Source: Solibacillus ferritrahens
GTDB taxonomy: Bacteria > Bacillota > Bacilli > Bacillales_A > Planococcaceae
Assembly: GCF_037027585.1 (NCBI RefSeq)
Contig: NZ_JAXCLE010000008.1
Coordinates: forward strand, 62,001 to 126,000
DNA: 64,000 nt
Direction of reading: 5' to 3'
The notes under the pieces were generated by a model that saw only the letters and a program-made list of their open reading frames with translations, did no database searches and was not told where the DNA came from. Below are positions 44,223-52,630 of the stretch, piece after piece. Every line of letters begins with the position of its first letter. Positions within the stretch are counted from its first letter, which is position 1. The translations under genes and the position numbers were made by a program.

Positions 44223-45491
44223 CTACCCTATTACCATTTCTTCTTTCTTAATAAACTCTTCATTTTCCAAGTTTACTTTTTCAGGCTTTACAACGAATAT
44301 ACTAATTAAAGTTGCAAGTGTGAACAAAGCCATAATTACGTATAATACCATGTCATAGGATTGTGTCTTTTCCAGAATAAATGCACTTAGCTGGTTCCCT
44401 GACAATCCTGCAAATGCCCAAGCTGATAAGGCTAATCCATGCACAGTTGAAATACTGTCTAAACCAAAACGGTCAGATAACAGTGGCGGTAAAGATGAGA
44501 ACCCACCACCATAACCTGCATTTACGATACACAGTAAGGCAATAATAAGAATTGCCATAGAATTATTAATCCCATTAGACACAACCGTACATAAAATAAT
44601 CCCAATGGAAGAAATGAATATAATTTTATAGATGGAGTTACGATCTTTTAAACGGTCACCCCATGAAGAGAAAGCAATTCTTCCACCTGCATTGAAAATA
44701 GCTGTTAATGAACTAACTAAACCAATTGCTCCAAATCCAATGAATGCTAAGATACCTTTTTCTTGTGAAATTAATGCTAAGCCGCATGTAATATTGATAT
44801 AGAACATCAACCAAATACCGATAAACGTTTTATTCGTTAATACTTTTCTATAACTAAAGCTTTGCATTTGTATACTTTCTTCTTCATATCCTGCTGGTTT
44901 CTTTAAAATTAAGTGTCCAATAATCATCATTACTAAATAGATTCCTGCCAAAACGTAAAACATTGTATAGATATTTGTTGGATTTACTAAAATCCCCTCA
45001 TTGTTTCTTTCACCAAGTAACCTTTCCATTAACGGACTAGCAATGACCTTTGCTAAACCAAAACCGGCAACAGCAAGACCAGTCGCCAATCCTTTTTGCT
45101 CTTTAAACCAAAGCATCAGGGTTTTTACTGGTGTTAAATAGCCTATTCCAAGTCCAATCCCCATAACAACTCCATAAGAAATATAAATACCAATTAATGA
45201 CTTTTGATAAATAAAAAAACCTGTTGCAGCCATCCCAACGACAAAAAATATGGCAGCCAGCAATGACGACTTATGAATATCTCTTTCAACAAATTTTCCT
45301 CCAAAGGCCGCAGACATTCCCAAAACAAAAATGGCTATGCTGAATGCCCATTCCACTTCACCAACAGAATTTCCAATGTAAGAGGCAATATCTGCCTTGA
45401 ACAATGACCAGCAGTATACCGTACCAATACTACAGTGAATCAATAAAGCTGGAATTACAGCACGCATCCACTTATTTTCAAACTTCTCCAC
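44223..45491 (-). CDS. OFA-family MFS transporter (oxalate/formate antiporter type)
   Basis: Twelve-TM major-facilitator protein for a small carboxylate. ALLIHCSIGTVYCWSLF and GYLTPVKTLMLWF are OFA patterns. GTG 45491 (GTG GAG AAG) has GAAGGAG eight bases upstream and gives 422 aa; the open frame extends 15 codons further without a ribosome site. The substrate is not predictable; formate, oxalate and pyruvate are options. Confidence 0.85.
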   Translation of the reverse strand: MEKFENKWMRAVIPALLIHCSIGTVYCWSLFKADIASYIGNSVGEVEWAFSIAIFVLGMSAAFGGKFVERDIHKSSLLAAIFFVVGMAATGFFIYQKSLIGIYISYGVVMGIGLGIGYLTPVKTLMLWFKEQKGLATGLAVAGFGLAKVIASPLMERLLGERNNEGILVNPTNIYTMFYVLAGIYLVMMIIGHLILKKPAGYEEESIQMQSFSYRKVLTNKTFIGIWLMFYINITCGLALISQEKGILAFIGFGAIGLVSSLTAIFNAGGRIAFSSWGDRLKDRNSIYKIIFISSIGIILCTVVSNGINNSMAILIIALLCIVNAGYGGGFSSLPPLLSDRFGLDSISTVHGLALSAWAFAGLSGNQLSAFILEKTQSYDMVLYVIMALFTLATLISIFVVKPEKVNLENEEFIKKEEMVIG

Positions 45492-45819
45492 AATAAAAAC
45501 TCCTTCATTATCCCAACAACCTAAAAACACGAACATTAAAAACTAAATTATATTATACATTCGTGTTTCGTTTAAAAATATCGTTATAATAATTAGTTTT
45601 TAGGATAAATGTTATTTAATTACGAAAATTAATAAAATGATTATATAACATCTTTACACATAAATGAATAGTAATTGTTATATTAAAAACATTTTTTCTA
45701 AGAAAATTTAGAAAAGTCACTTTAAATACTCTTTTTTATTCGCAATAAAAAACAGCCTAATTATATTAATTAGACTGTTAAGAAGTGTTTTAAGAAGTTC
45801 CATTATTTGAAGTACCACT
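45492..45819. other. Intergenic region, OFA gene / DUF4230 gene
   Basis: AT-rich, includes the DUF4230 terminator at 45746-45780. I see no additional gene. Confidence 0.5.
45746..45780 (-). terminator. Terminator of the DUF4230 gene
   Basis: AACAGCCTAATT (45751-45762) pairs with AATTAGACTGTT (45768-45779), one mismatch; T residues follow on the minus strand. Confidence 0.8.
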
Positions 45820-46563
45820 TTAATTAAACGTTATTTTCACAGTATAGCCTAGGTTGCTAAAGAAACCCTTGAGAACTTTCTCCGCACTTTTTTCTGCTGA
45901 TTCTAATAAGCCTATTTCAATAGCCTTATCTTTAATCTCCTTCTGCGCTATTGCTGCAAGGTCAAATCCTTCATTCCATTTTACTTCTCCACGAAATAGT
46001 CCTTCGTCAGAGAAAGTTTTAACTTGATCCATCTGGATTGCTGGATCATGTATAAGCGTTGCCCGTGGCAGAACGATTTCTAACTCTTTTTTATCATCAT
46101 TCACCTTTATATCGTCTGAAGTTATACCTTTAAGATCCACTCCTGCAATGACTGTAGCAGGAACAATTAATAACAGCTCTCTCTTTGTACCTGGCAAATT
46201 GATAGCAATGTTATTTCCGAAGAGCTTATTATCCTCTTCCTCAATAGTTACTGTTACATGAGCTTCAGCAGTTGCAAGCGTTGCTAATTCCTGGACTTGT
46301 TCTATAAACACTGTACTTTCATTTTTAAATGTACTTCCAAAAAACAACCAAGTACTTCCAAACGTGAGGGCTATGAGTAGCAATGCAATCAAGAACATCT
46401 TTAATCCCCAAAATTTAAATAGGATCCTAAATAATGTTCCTGAAATATTGGTGTTTCCTCTATTTTGCCCTACAACGGCAGTAGCTGCACTTTCTTCATC
46501 GCCCTTTTTTAGTTCCTCTAATACTCGCTCAATTTGTATTAATGCTTCATCTTTTTTACTCAT
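45820..46563 (-). CDS. DUF4230 membrane-anchored protein
   Basis: A 247-residue protein: cytosolic N-terminus with a coiled-coil-like start, one membrane helix (MFLIALLLIALTFGSTWLFF, ~55-75), and an exported DUF4230 domain (ELATLATAEAHVTVTIE ... EIVLPRATLIHDP) with a helical end. The function is unknown; no operon partner. Confidence 0.75.
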   Translation of the reverse strand: MSKKDEALIQIERVLEELKKGDEESAATAVVGQNRGNTNISGTLFRILFKFWGLKMFLIALLLIALTFGSTWLFFGSTFKNESTVFIEQVQELATLATAEAHVTVTIEEEDNKLFGNNIAINLPGTKRELLLIVPATVIAGVDLKGITSDDIKVNDDKKELEIVLPRATLIHDPAIQMDQVKTFSDEGLFRGEVKWNEGFDLAAIAQKEIKDKAIEIGLLESAEKSAEKVLKGFFSNLGYTVKITFN

Positions 46564-46636
46564 AGCATTTCCCCCTACTCTTTTACCCTAATGATGTATG
46601 TATAGTAATCTCATATTTTTAAGGTAGGTGAATTTT

Positions 46637-46759
46637 ATGAGTTTAGCAAGTTATATCCATAAAATCCATTCAAATCCTATAAAGGCTAAAAAGCATAGGC
46701 TTATACACAGAATACATAATTATTTAAGATTTCACAGATTACTATGCTATATTGAATAA
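46637..46759 (+). CDS. Possible 40-aa basic peptide
   Basis: ATG 46637 is six bases after AGGTG (46626-46630) and opens MSLASYIHKIHSNPIKAKKH... ending at TAA 46757-46759. The product is rich in His, Lys and Arg and has no membrane segment. I recognise no family; the good ribosome site is the main support. Confidence 0.35.
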   Translation: MSLASYIHKIHSNPIKAKKHRLIHRIHNYLRFHRLLCYIE

Positions 46760-46814
46760 GTAGAAACATTACTAATAATTGTTGACACTGAAAATGTTAA
46801 TTTATGATAGCCAA

Positions 46815-46903
46815 ATAAGCATTATTGGGTGCCAAACCCATTAGAGTTCTTCAGGAACAAAGAATTCTACCGCAGCATCTCCTTGTGAGATGCTGCCTTT
46901 TTT
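46815..46903 (+). ncRNA. Candidate small RNA between own promoter and terminator
   Basis: A sigma-A-like promoter (-35 TTGACA 46782-46787, 15-base spacer, -10 TATGAT 46803-46808) is followed by about 90 bases without an ORF, containing two hairpins (TTGGGT/ACCCA and AGAGTTCTT/AAGAATTCT) and a terminator (GCAGCATCTC with GAGATGCTGC and T run, 46872-46903). The neighbour downstream is on the opposite strand, so this is not a leader. Confidence 0.5.
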
Positions 46904-47014
46904 ATTTCCGCAAGAATTTCTTATAGCTATCAATAAAGTAGGTTAATGACATACATATTCCCGGGTGCTAATCTCCAAGTTAATCAGTCTATAAAAACGA
47001 GGTTAGGCAAAACC

Positions 47015-47057
47015 AAAAAACACCATTTTTCTCAAAGAGAAAAATGGTGTTTTTTTA
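47015..47057 (-). terminator. Strong terminator downstream of the symporter gene
   Basis: ACACCATTTTTCTC (47020-47033) pairs perfectly with GAGAAAAATGGTGT (47037-47050); T-rich on both strands. It is 240 bases beyond the symporter stop, with a repeat element in between. Confidence 0.85.
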
Positions 47058-47065
47058 CTGTCATA

Positions 47066-47170
47066 AAATTGATTTCCATTCCAGAGACGCTTTTCACGGG
47101 TGTGGCCTAAGCCTGTAATCTCAGGCCTCACGGTATTCCCGTAGGAGTCCCCCTTCATTCCAATCAATTT
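47066..47170. repeat. MITE-like extragenic repeat with inverted ends
   Basis: 105 bases bounded by AAATTGATT (47066-47074) and AATCAATTT (47162-47170), each next to CATTCC. Inside, ACGGG/CCCGT and GTGGCCTAAG/CTCAGGCC pair to form a long stem. The interior (GGTATTCCCGTAGGAGTC) resembles repeats I recall in Bacillaceae genomes near IS elements. Confidence 0.55.
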
Positions 47171-47295
47171 CATAAGATATCAGTTTCTTATTAAGAGATT
47201 TCGACTATTCTAATGGAATTTCCACTTCTGTCCTAGCCTCATTTTGAAATTCTAGCAATTCTGTACAAAAGGTGATGAACTGCCCCCCTCTGATT

Positions 47296-48966
47296 TTATT
47301 GATCTTTCGATGAGCCATCGTTTAAATAAACTTCACCATCTTTATAAGTCATTTGTTCAGGATAACGTAGGTTTATAACTGCATCCTGAAGTTCTTGTGA
47401 AGGTGGACGGGTTGAAAGTGACACAATGATATTAGTAGCGAAAGCAGCTATTGCCCCGAAAATACCAGCACCTGTATCGATAATTCCTAATATCGTAAAT
47501 CCACCATACTTCGCACTAAAAATGTAAACAAGTGTCACAGTTAAACCGACAAGCATACCAGCCATAGTTCCTTTTGCATTCGCTCGTTTCCACCAGACGC
47601 CCAATACAAGTGCAGGGAAGAAAGTACCTGTAGCAAGCGCAAATGCCCATGCGACAATTTGTGTAATGGCACCAGGTGGGTTCAATGCAATAATTCCAGC
47701 TAGTAATGTTGCAACGACAATTGAAATACGACCTACAAGTAGACGTTTTTGTTCAGAGGCTTGAGGATTGATGATCCGATAATAAATATCATGTGCAAAC
47801 GACGAGGAAATTGAGATCATCAAGCCACCAGCAGTAGATAACGCAGCCGCCATTGCACCTGCAGCCACTAATCCAATAACAAATACACCTAGATTTGCGA
47901 TTTCAGGAGTAGCCATTACGACAATATCATTAGCGATTTTAAGTTCAAGCCACTGAAGAATGCCATCACCATTCGTATCGACTATCCCTAATTTTCCTGT
48001 ATCAATCCATGATTGAGTCCAGGCCGGTAACTCCGCAATCTTTTTACCAGCGATTTCCGTCATTAAAATGAAACGGGCAAAGGCTGCATAAGCTGGTGCA
48101 CTAAAATATAAAAGTCCGATAAACACTAGTGCCCATGCACCTGACCAACGCGCTGCCTTCATAGTCCCTACCGTATAAAAACGGACAATAACATGGGGAA
48201 GTCCGGCTGTACCACACATTAATGTAAACATGAGCGCTAAAAATTGCCACTTGGTTCCATTTGTAAATGGCGCAAAGTATTCTGAGATTCCGAGCTCTCG
48301 GTCAAGTTCGCCCATTTTTGTTACAATTTCACCATAGGAAATCCACGGTAAAGGATTACTCGTTAATTGTAATGACATAAAAATAACTGGTACTAAGTAA
48401 GCAATAATTAAAATAATGTATTGTGCTACTTGTGTCCAAGTAATACCTTTCATCCCACCAAATGCTGCATAAAACGCAATTAACACAACGCCAATCATTG
48501 TTCCTATTTTTGCATCAATTTCAAAAAGGCGTCCGATTACTACACCAGAACCTGATAGCTGTCCAATGGAATACGTGAAGCTTATTATTATTGTACATAT
48601 AGCCGCTATTATTAGTGCTGCCTTACTATTAAATCGGTCTCCAATAAATTCAGGTACAGTAAAGCGCCCGAATTTACGAAGCTGTGGTGCAAGTAATATC
48701 GTTAAAAATAAATACCCACCAGTCCATCCCATAATATAAGCTAATCCATCATAGCCAAGTAGCATGATCGTACCGGCCATTCCGATAAAGGACGCGGCAC
48801 TCATCCAGTCTGCTCCGATTGCCATCCCATTAAAAATAGGAGGAACTCCACGGCCAGCAACATAGAAATCAGATGTTTGCTTTGCAGTATTAAATACTGC
48901 TATCCAAATATATAAAGCGAATGTACTTAATATAATCACCAGTGACACTAAAAATTGACTATCCAT
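47296..48966 (-). CDS. Sodium:solute symporter large subunit (ActP/VC_2705-like)
   Basis: Na+-coupled uptake of a small organic acid such as acetate. A 556-residue protein with about 13 hydrophobic segments, FYVAGRGVPPIFNGMAIGA near the N-terminus and TAGLPHVIVRFYTV in the core, as in ActP-type symporters. It is preceded by a DUF4212 subunit and a small two-helix protein, forming a three-gene unit. The substrate is inferred from family only. Confidence 0.88.
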   Translation of the reverse strand: MDSQFLVSLVIILSTFALYIWIAVFNTAKQTSDFYVAGRGVPPIFNGMAIGADWMSAASFIGMAGTIMLLGYDGLAYIMGWTGGYLFLTILLAPQLRKFGRFTVPEFIGDRFNSKAALIIAAICTIIISFTYSIGQLSGSGVVIGRLFEIDAKIGTMIGVVLIAFYAAFGGMKGITWTQVAQYIILIIAYLVPVIFMSLQLTSNPLPWISYGEIVTKMGELDRELGISEYFAPFTNGTKWQFLALMFTLMCGTAGLPHVIVRFYTVGTMKAARWSGAWALVFIGLLYFSAPAYAAFARFILMTEIAGKKIAELPAWTQSWIDTGKLGIVDTNGDGILQWLELKIANDIVVMATPEIANLGVFVIGLVAAGAMAAALSTAGGLMISISSSFAHDIYYRIINPQASEQKRLLVGRISIVVATLLAGIIALNPPGAITQIVAWAFALATGTFFPALVLGVWWKRANAKGTMAGMLVGLTVTLVYIFSAKYGGFTILGIIDTGAGIFGAIAAFATNIIVSLSTRPPSQELQDAVINLRYPEQMTYKDGEVYLNDGSSKDQ

Positions 48967-48983
48967 TATTCAGCCCCCTTCCA

Positions 48984-49286
48984 TTAGTGATCTATCATAT
49001 TTTTTGCGCCTATTTCTTTATTGCGTTCATCATCAATCCCATACTTTTTATCAATTTTGTCACCGACAATCGCATTTACAAACAGTAAAACAATGAAGGT
49101 AAACAATGCTCCAATTGCTCCCATAAAATAGTGGAATGGGAATCCTAAAAATTGAATTTCAGTCAATGAGTCTGCAAACGCTACCACGACATAAGACACA
49201 AGAAACCAAATAGCAAAATAAACTAGCATGTACCTATTTTTCTCACGGAAATAAGCATCAGCAACTTTTTGATCAACCTTTTTCAT
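48984..49286 (-). CDS. DUF4212 small symporter subunit
   Basis: A 100-residue protein with two hydrophobic segments and the family motif FREKNRYMLVYFAIWFLVSY. DUF4212 proteins accompany this class of sodium symporters. ATG 49286 has AAGGTGG upstream; a GTG three codons earlier lies within that site. Confidence 0.88.
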   Translation of the reverse strand: MKKVDQKVADAYFREKNRYMLVYFAIWFLVSYVVVAFADSLTEIQFLGFPFHYFMGAIGALFTFIVLLFVNAIVGDKIDKKYGIDDERNKEIGAKNMIDH

Positions 49287-49309
49287 TCGGACCACCTTTC
49301 TTCATAAAT

Positions 49310-49486
49310 TTATTTCAGATCAAAAATGAATTGAAGCGTTTCCATTAAAGGAAGCGGGACCAACAGTACTTTGACTATCATTAAAATAACTAGTGCAGCT
49401 ACAGGAAAGCTAAGTGCAATAAAACGTTTTTTTATTAGTGCATAGGTAAGGCAGCAAATAGTAAATAAAATAAAGAACAGCAGCAA
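49310..49486 (-). CDS. 58-aa membrane protein leading the symporter operon
   Basis: TTG 49484-49486, with GGAGG seven bases upstream, opens MLLFFILFTICCLTYALIKK... to TAA 49310-49312. It has two hydrophobic segments separated by KKR and a short C-terminus. It ends 23 bases before the DUF4212 start on the same strand, so it is probably co-transcribed. No family is recognised. Confidence 0.65.
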   Translation of the reverse strand: MLLFFILFTICCLTYALIKKRFIALSFPVAALVILMIVKVLLVPLPLMETLQFIFDLK

Positions 49487-49970
49487 CTAAACACCTCCTA
49501 TAATCTCAACGTTTTCTAATATATGTTGGAAATGATCCGGATAAAACGAATATGAAGTAAAAAACTCCTAGACAATTGGCTCAAAAAAAATAAAAAGATT
49601 ACTTAAGACAAGTAACTAAGTAACTATTGACAATATGAAAACCACCTGAAACGATGACAAATCAACGTCTTAGATGGTTCTTTTAAAAACTACACTTATT
49701 TATGATACGGTTCACCTTTCCTAGTTTAAGTGCAATTATTATTTATCCTTAATCCCTCTTAAATTCACTAAAAAAAGGATTAATGCTACCTGGTAAGCTG
49801 CCATGCCAGCCATTCAAGTAGCATTCTTTGTTGTGTGCATAATTAGTAACTTACAGTTATTTTTTAAATCTAATAACCTTTAAAAATAAAGAATAAAATT
49901 AGCCGTTCTGAACAAATTAAATTTGACTCTGTCGCATAGTTTTGACTTATAAAATGGAGGTGAATGATTG
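49487..49970. other. Region containing the distal rlmH-like repeat
   Basis: No gene is seen. It contains a hairpin (49642-49680), the 34-bp copy of the rlmH end (49683-49716), and another hairpin with AATGCTAC/GTAGCATT arms (49785-49831). Confidence 0.55.
49683..49716 (-). repeat. Distal copy of the rlmH 3' end (att-like site)
   Basis: 34 bases identical to the rlmH end at 52766-52799 except for two C/T transitions. Read on the minus strand from 49718 it still encodes KGEPYHK-stop, the last residues of RlmH, without the rest of the gene. A terminator-like hairpin follows (49642-49680), as after rlmH itself. Confidence 0.85.
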
Positions 49971-50114
49971 ATGGCTAAGAAGAGTAAAACAAGTTTTACA
50001 AAAAGAAAAAAGCCGAAAAAAGATATTAATCATCGTGAAGAGTATTCCAAAGAGTTTAACCAAGTGATTCATAATAATCCTCCACAAGAAGTGACAAAGC
50101 ACAGAGGCATATAA
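49971..50114 (+). CDS. 47-aa basic protein in the cassette
   Basis: ATG 49971 has GGAGGTG ten bases upstream and opens MAKKSKTSFTKRKKPKKDIN... to TAA 50112-50114. The first 17 residues include ten Lys/Arg; the rest is acidic/polar. A strong terminator follows at once, which supports a true gene. No family is recognised; it is the only plus-strand gene in the cassette. Confidence 0.68.
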   Translation: MAKKSKTSFTKRKKPKKDINHREEYSKEFNQVIHNNPPQEVTKHRGI

Positions 50115-50117
50115 GAG

Positions 50118-50163
50118 AAGCTTTAGTCCGATTCGACTTAGAACTTGGACTAAAGCTTTTCTC
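50118..50163 (+). terminator. Terminator of the 47-aa gene
   Basis: AAGCTTTAGTCC (50118-50129) pairs perfectly with GGACTAAAGCTT (50147-50158). Confidence 0.85.
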
Positions 50164-50341
50164 ACATCGAAAAAAAGGTTTGGGATTCTAATGGACCTGA
50201 ACTTTCTTAGTTCTCTAGAGGAAACAGGCTGTTTGCATTTTAATGGTCCTACAACAATTTGCTATTTAGGTCACGACTAAGGCAACACCGATATTTTTTT
50301 TCAAATAATAAAATACTTGTCATTTCCTCTCTTATTTCAAT

Positions 50342-50371
50342 AATTTAAATTAACAGAGCTGTTAATTTAAA
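50342..50371. repeat. Perfect 14-bp inverted repeat
   Basis: ATTTAAATTAACAG (50342-50355) and CTGTTAATTTAAAT (50358-50371) with a two-base centre, next to the permease terminator. Very AT-rich; a cruciform or protein-binding site is possible. Confidence 0.7.
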
Positions 50372-50402
50372 TAAAAAAACCTACGTTTAAGTAACGTAAG
50401 TT
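50372..50402 (-). terminator. Terminator of the ABC-2 operon
   Basis: AACCTACGTT pairs with AACGTAAGTT (one mismatch), then T residues on the minus strand. Confidence 0.75.
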
Positions 50403-50412
50403 TGATTAACTA

Positions 50413-51144
50413 TTAATTTTGCTGAATTTTATATTTGAAAATAAAAATCGAAAGACTAAAAAGGACAGCTCCATAAACTACCACAACATATAAATGGGGA
50501 AACATTGCGCTAAAGTCTTCTGCTACAATTGATCGAACTAAATCAACAGCGTGGACGAATGGTAGAGCATAAGCGACTTTTTCAAAGGCCCCCCCAATTA
50601 ACGATACATCGAACCATGCGCCAGATAATAGTGCTGTCAAGTTCGTTAACAAAGCTCCACATAAGCCTACTGCTGCCTTTTCGCTAAATAAGGTGCCGCA
50701 TAATAGTCCGATTGCTATGAAAATAGTAGATGTAATTAGTAAGGCTATAAATGCAAATACATGGTTGAAAGATAGTTCCAAACCTAAAAAGTAAGCTGTT
50801 ATAAAACAAGTAATACTTTGAAGCACAACAATTATCCCTAAAGGAAGCGTATAACCAATAATAAAATCACTTGCTCTCATAGGAGTAGTTAGCAATCTTA
50901 TTAAATAGGAAGTAGAACGGTCTTTCGCTAACGTTTGTGCTGCAAATAAAGCAATAAAAGAAAGGCTAAATACTGCGATGCCAGGTGTTAAATGTTCAAT
51001 ATTAAAAAGTGCTTCTGGAACATTGCGATTAATCGCAGTTAAAAGCAACAGTAAAATGATTGGAAAGGCTATACCAAAAAATAATGAAATCGGGTCGCGT
51101 ACAATTTCTTTCGTACAACGTCCAGCAAAGACAAGAGCCCTCAT
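50413..51144 (-). CDS. ABC-2 type transporter permease
   Basis: A 243-residue membrane protein with six hydrophobic segments and the ABC-2 start RCTKEIVRDPISLFFGIAFPI. The ATG overlaps the ATPase stop by one base (TAATG), with AGGAGG before it. The pair is an exporter, perhaps for a drug or peptide; the substrate is unknown. Confidence 0.88.
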   Translation of the reverse strand: MRALVFAGRCTKEIVRDPISLFFGIAFPIILLLLLTAINRNVPEALFNIEHLTPGIAVFSLSFIALFAAQTLAKDRSTSYLIRLLTTPMRASDFIIGYTLPLGIIVVLQSITCFITAYFLGLELSFNHVFAFIALLITSTIFIAIGLLCGTLFSEKAAVGLCGALLTNLTALLSGAWFDVSLIGGAFEKVAYALPFVHAVDLVRSIVAEDFSAMFPHLYVVVVYGAVLFSLSIFIFKYKIQQN

Positions 51145-51875
51145 TATAATTCGCCTCCTGTTACGAAATGCACAAATGCATCCTCAAAGTTTTCTTTACT
51201 TGCTGTTATAATGAGCTCGTCTACTGTACCAAGTGCCTTTATTTCGCCATCCTTCATAATACAAATGCGATCGCACAAGCTTTCTGCTTCTTCTAAATAG
51301 TGCGTAGTGAGTACAATTGTAGTCGTATCTCTCAGTTTATTAATCATTGCCCAAAGTTCACGGCGGCTAATGATATCTAACCCTAAAGTTGGTTCATCTA
51401 AAAATAAAATTCGAGGATCTGCAATTAGAGCCATTGCAATGCTTAACTTTCGTTGCCAACCACCGGATAAATTCTTACCACGTTGATGTTCGTAAGGCTG
51501 TAGTGAAAACTGGCTAATTAAAGCCTCCGTTTTTTCAATGGACTTCTCCTTTGAAAAACCGTGAATGCGTGCCATTAATAGTAAATTTTCACGTACAGAT
51601 AAATTTGGTGCAATGGACGTTTCCTGAGGGGAAACAGCGAGTAATTTTCGAATACTTGGTAACTCTTTACTAAGCGAATGCCCAAGGACAAGCGCATCTC
51701 CTGTAGACGGTTTTGCTAGGCCACTTAGCATATTTAGAAGTGTCGTTTTACCAGCGCCATTTACACCAAGGAGTCCGAATAGTTCACCTTGGTTAATCGT
51801 AAGTGTCATAGGAGAAACGGCAACTTTTTCTTTAAAGCGTTTTGATAAACCTTGAAGTTCAATTGCAGCATTCAT
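51144..51875 (-). CDS. ABC transporter ATPase (exporter type)
   Basis: Drives the adjacent ABC-2 permease. Walker A GVNGAGKTT, Q-loop SPQETS, signature LSGGWQRK, Walker B ILFLDEPT, and H-loop TTHYLEEAE. GAGGAGG, formed by the last codons of the regulator gene, precedes the ATG. Confidence 0.93.
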   Translation of the reverse strand: MNAAIELQGLSKRFKEKVAVSPMTLTINQGELFGLLGVNGAGKTTLLNMLSGLAKPSTGDALVLGHSLSKELPSIRKLLAVSPQETSIAPNLSVRENLLLMARIHGFSKEKSIEKTEALISQFSLQPYEHQRGKNLSGGWQRKLSIAMALIADPRILFLDEPTLGLDIISRRELWAMINKLRDTTTIVLTTHYLEEAESLCDRICIMKDGEIKALGTVDELIITASKENFEDAFVHFVTGGEL

Positions 51876-51879
51876 TAAT

Positions 51880-52308
51880 TTATTCCTCCTCTTTTTGCTG
51901 AGCTTTCACCATATCTAAAAACTGTTGAATCATTTTTTCAGGTGCTAACGCCAACCCACGATCCTCATCTCCTATAATAACGACTGAATCACCTGGGTTA
52001 ATTTGAAAAATTTCACGGGCTTTTTTCGGAATTACAATTTGGCCGCGTTCCCCTACTGTTGCTGTCCCAAAAAAATGCTGGCCTTTCGGTGGAATATCTA
52101 CACCCGTTTCTTCTGAGTTATGGTTTACTAATGCATCTAAGGTTACTCCGAAGAAATTGGCAATATTCATACTATGGTGTAAATCTGGTGTCGATTCGCC
52201 TTTTTCCCATTTTGCAATTACTTGACGTGAAACATTTATTTCTTGGGCTAATTGCTCTTGAGTTAGATTACGACGTTTTCTCAACGAGCATAAATTCAAA
52301 TTAATCAT
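51880..52308 (-). CDS. Regulator with XRE helix-turn-helix and AbrB/SpoVT domain
   Basis: A 142-residue DNA-binding protein: Cro/CI-type HTH (LRKRRNLTQEQLAQEINVSR, residues ~7-60) joined to a C-terminal AbrB-like swapped-hairpin domain (ATVGERGQIVIPKKAREIF). It is the first gene of the ABC operon and likely controls it. ATG 52308 has AGAGG nine bases upstream; the open frame runs 46 codons further, but that part does not look like protein sequence. Confidence 0.88.
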   Translation of the reverse strand: MINLNLCSLRKRRNLTQEQLAQEINVSRQVIAKWEKGESTPDLHHSMNIANFFGVTLDALVNHNSEETGVDIPPKGQHFFGTATVGERGQIVIPKKAREIFQINPGDSVVIIGDEDRGLALAPEKMIQQFLDMVKAQQKEEE

Positions 52309-52494
52309 ACTTTTCATCCTCTCATAATTAATTATAAACACTACTTTGATAGTAAATCTACCAACGGAGCATAACATTAATGTTATCATTCGTAGCGTAA
52401 TGTGATATGAAAGTAGATGTGATGGATAAATAACATATTCTAACAAATCGCAAAATTTTTAGACATTAGCTCTGTTAAAACTGAATGTTGAAAT

Positions 52495-52523
52495 AAAAAG
52501 CGCTAGCCTCCGTTACGGCTAGC
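52495..52523 (-). terminator. Orphan terminator in the cassette
   Basis: GCTAGCC (52502-52508) pairs with GGCTAGC (52517-52523); T residues follow on the minus strand. No gene precedes it, so it may mark a lost gene. Confidence 0.65.
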
Positions 52524-52594
52524 TACAACTATTTAATAAGATGAGTAATACTACTACACCTGAAATACTGAATAAACATCATCTCAGATGGCCA

Positions 52595-52630
52595 TTTTAT
52601 AGATCCATACTTACTTAAAGCACAACCTTT
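52595..52630 (-). repeat. Decayed third copy of the rlmH-end repeat
   Basis: On the minus strand TAAGTAAGTATGG aligns with TAAATAAGTGTAG of the distal copy. The following hairpin CATCTGAGAT.../ATTTCAGGTG aligns with the hairpin after the distal copy, giving about 70% identity over 40 bases with one gap, mostly transitions. Confidence 0.45.

Larger units (their letters stand above)
46564..47295. other. Gene-poor region with small ORF, possible RNA and repeat
   Basis: About 730 bases that hold a 40-codon basic ORF, a promoter-to-terminator unit without an ORF, a strong terminator (47015-47057) and a 105-bp element with inverted ends. These are listed separately. Confidence 0.6.
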
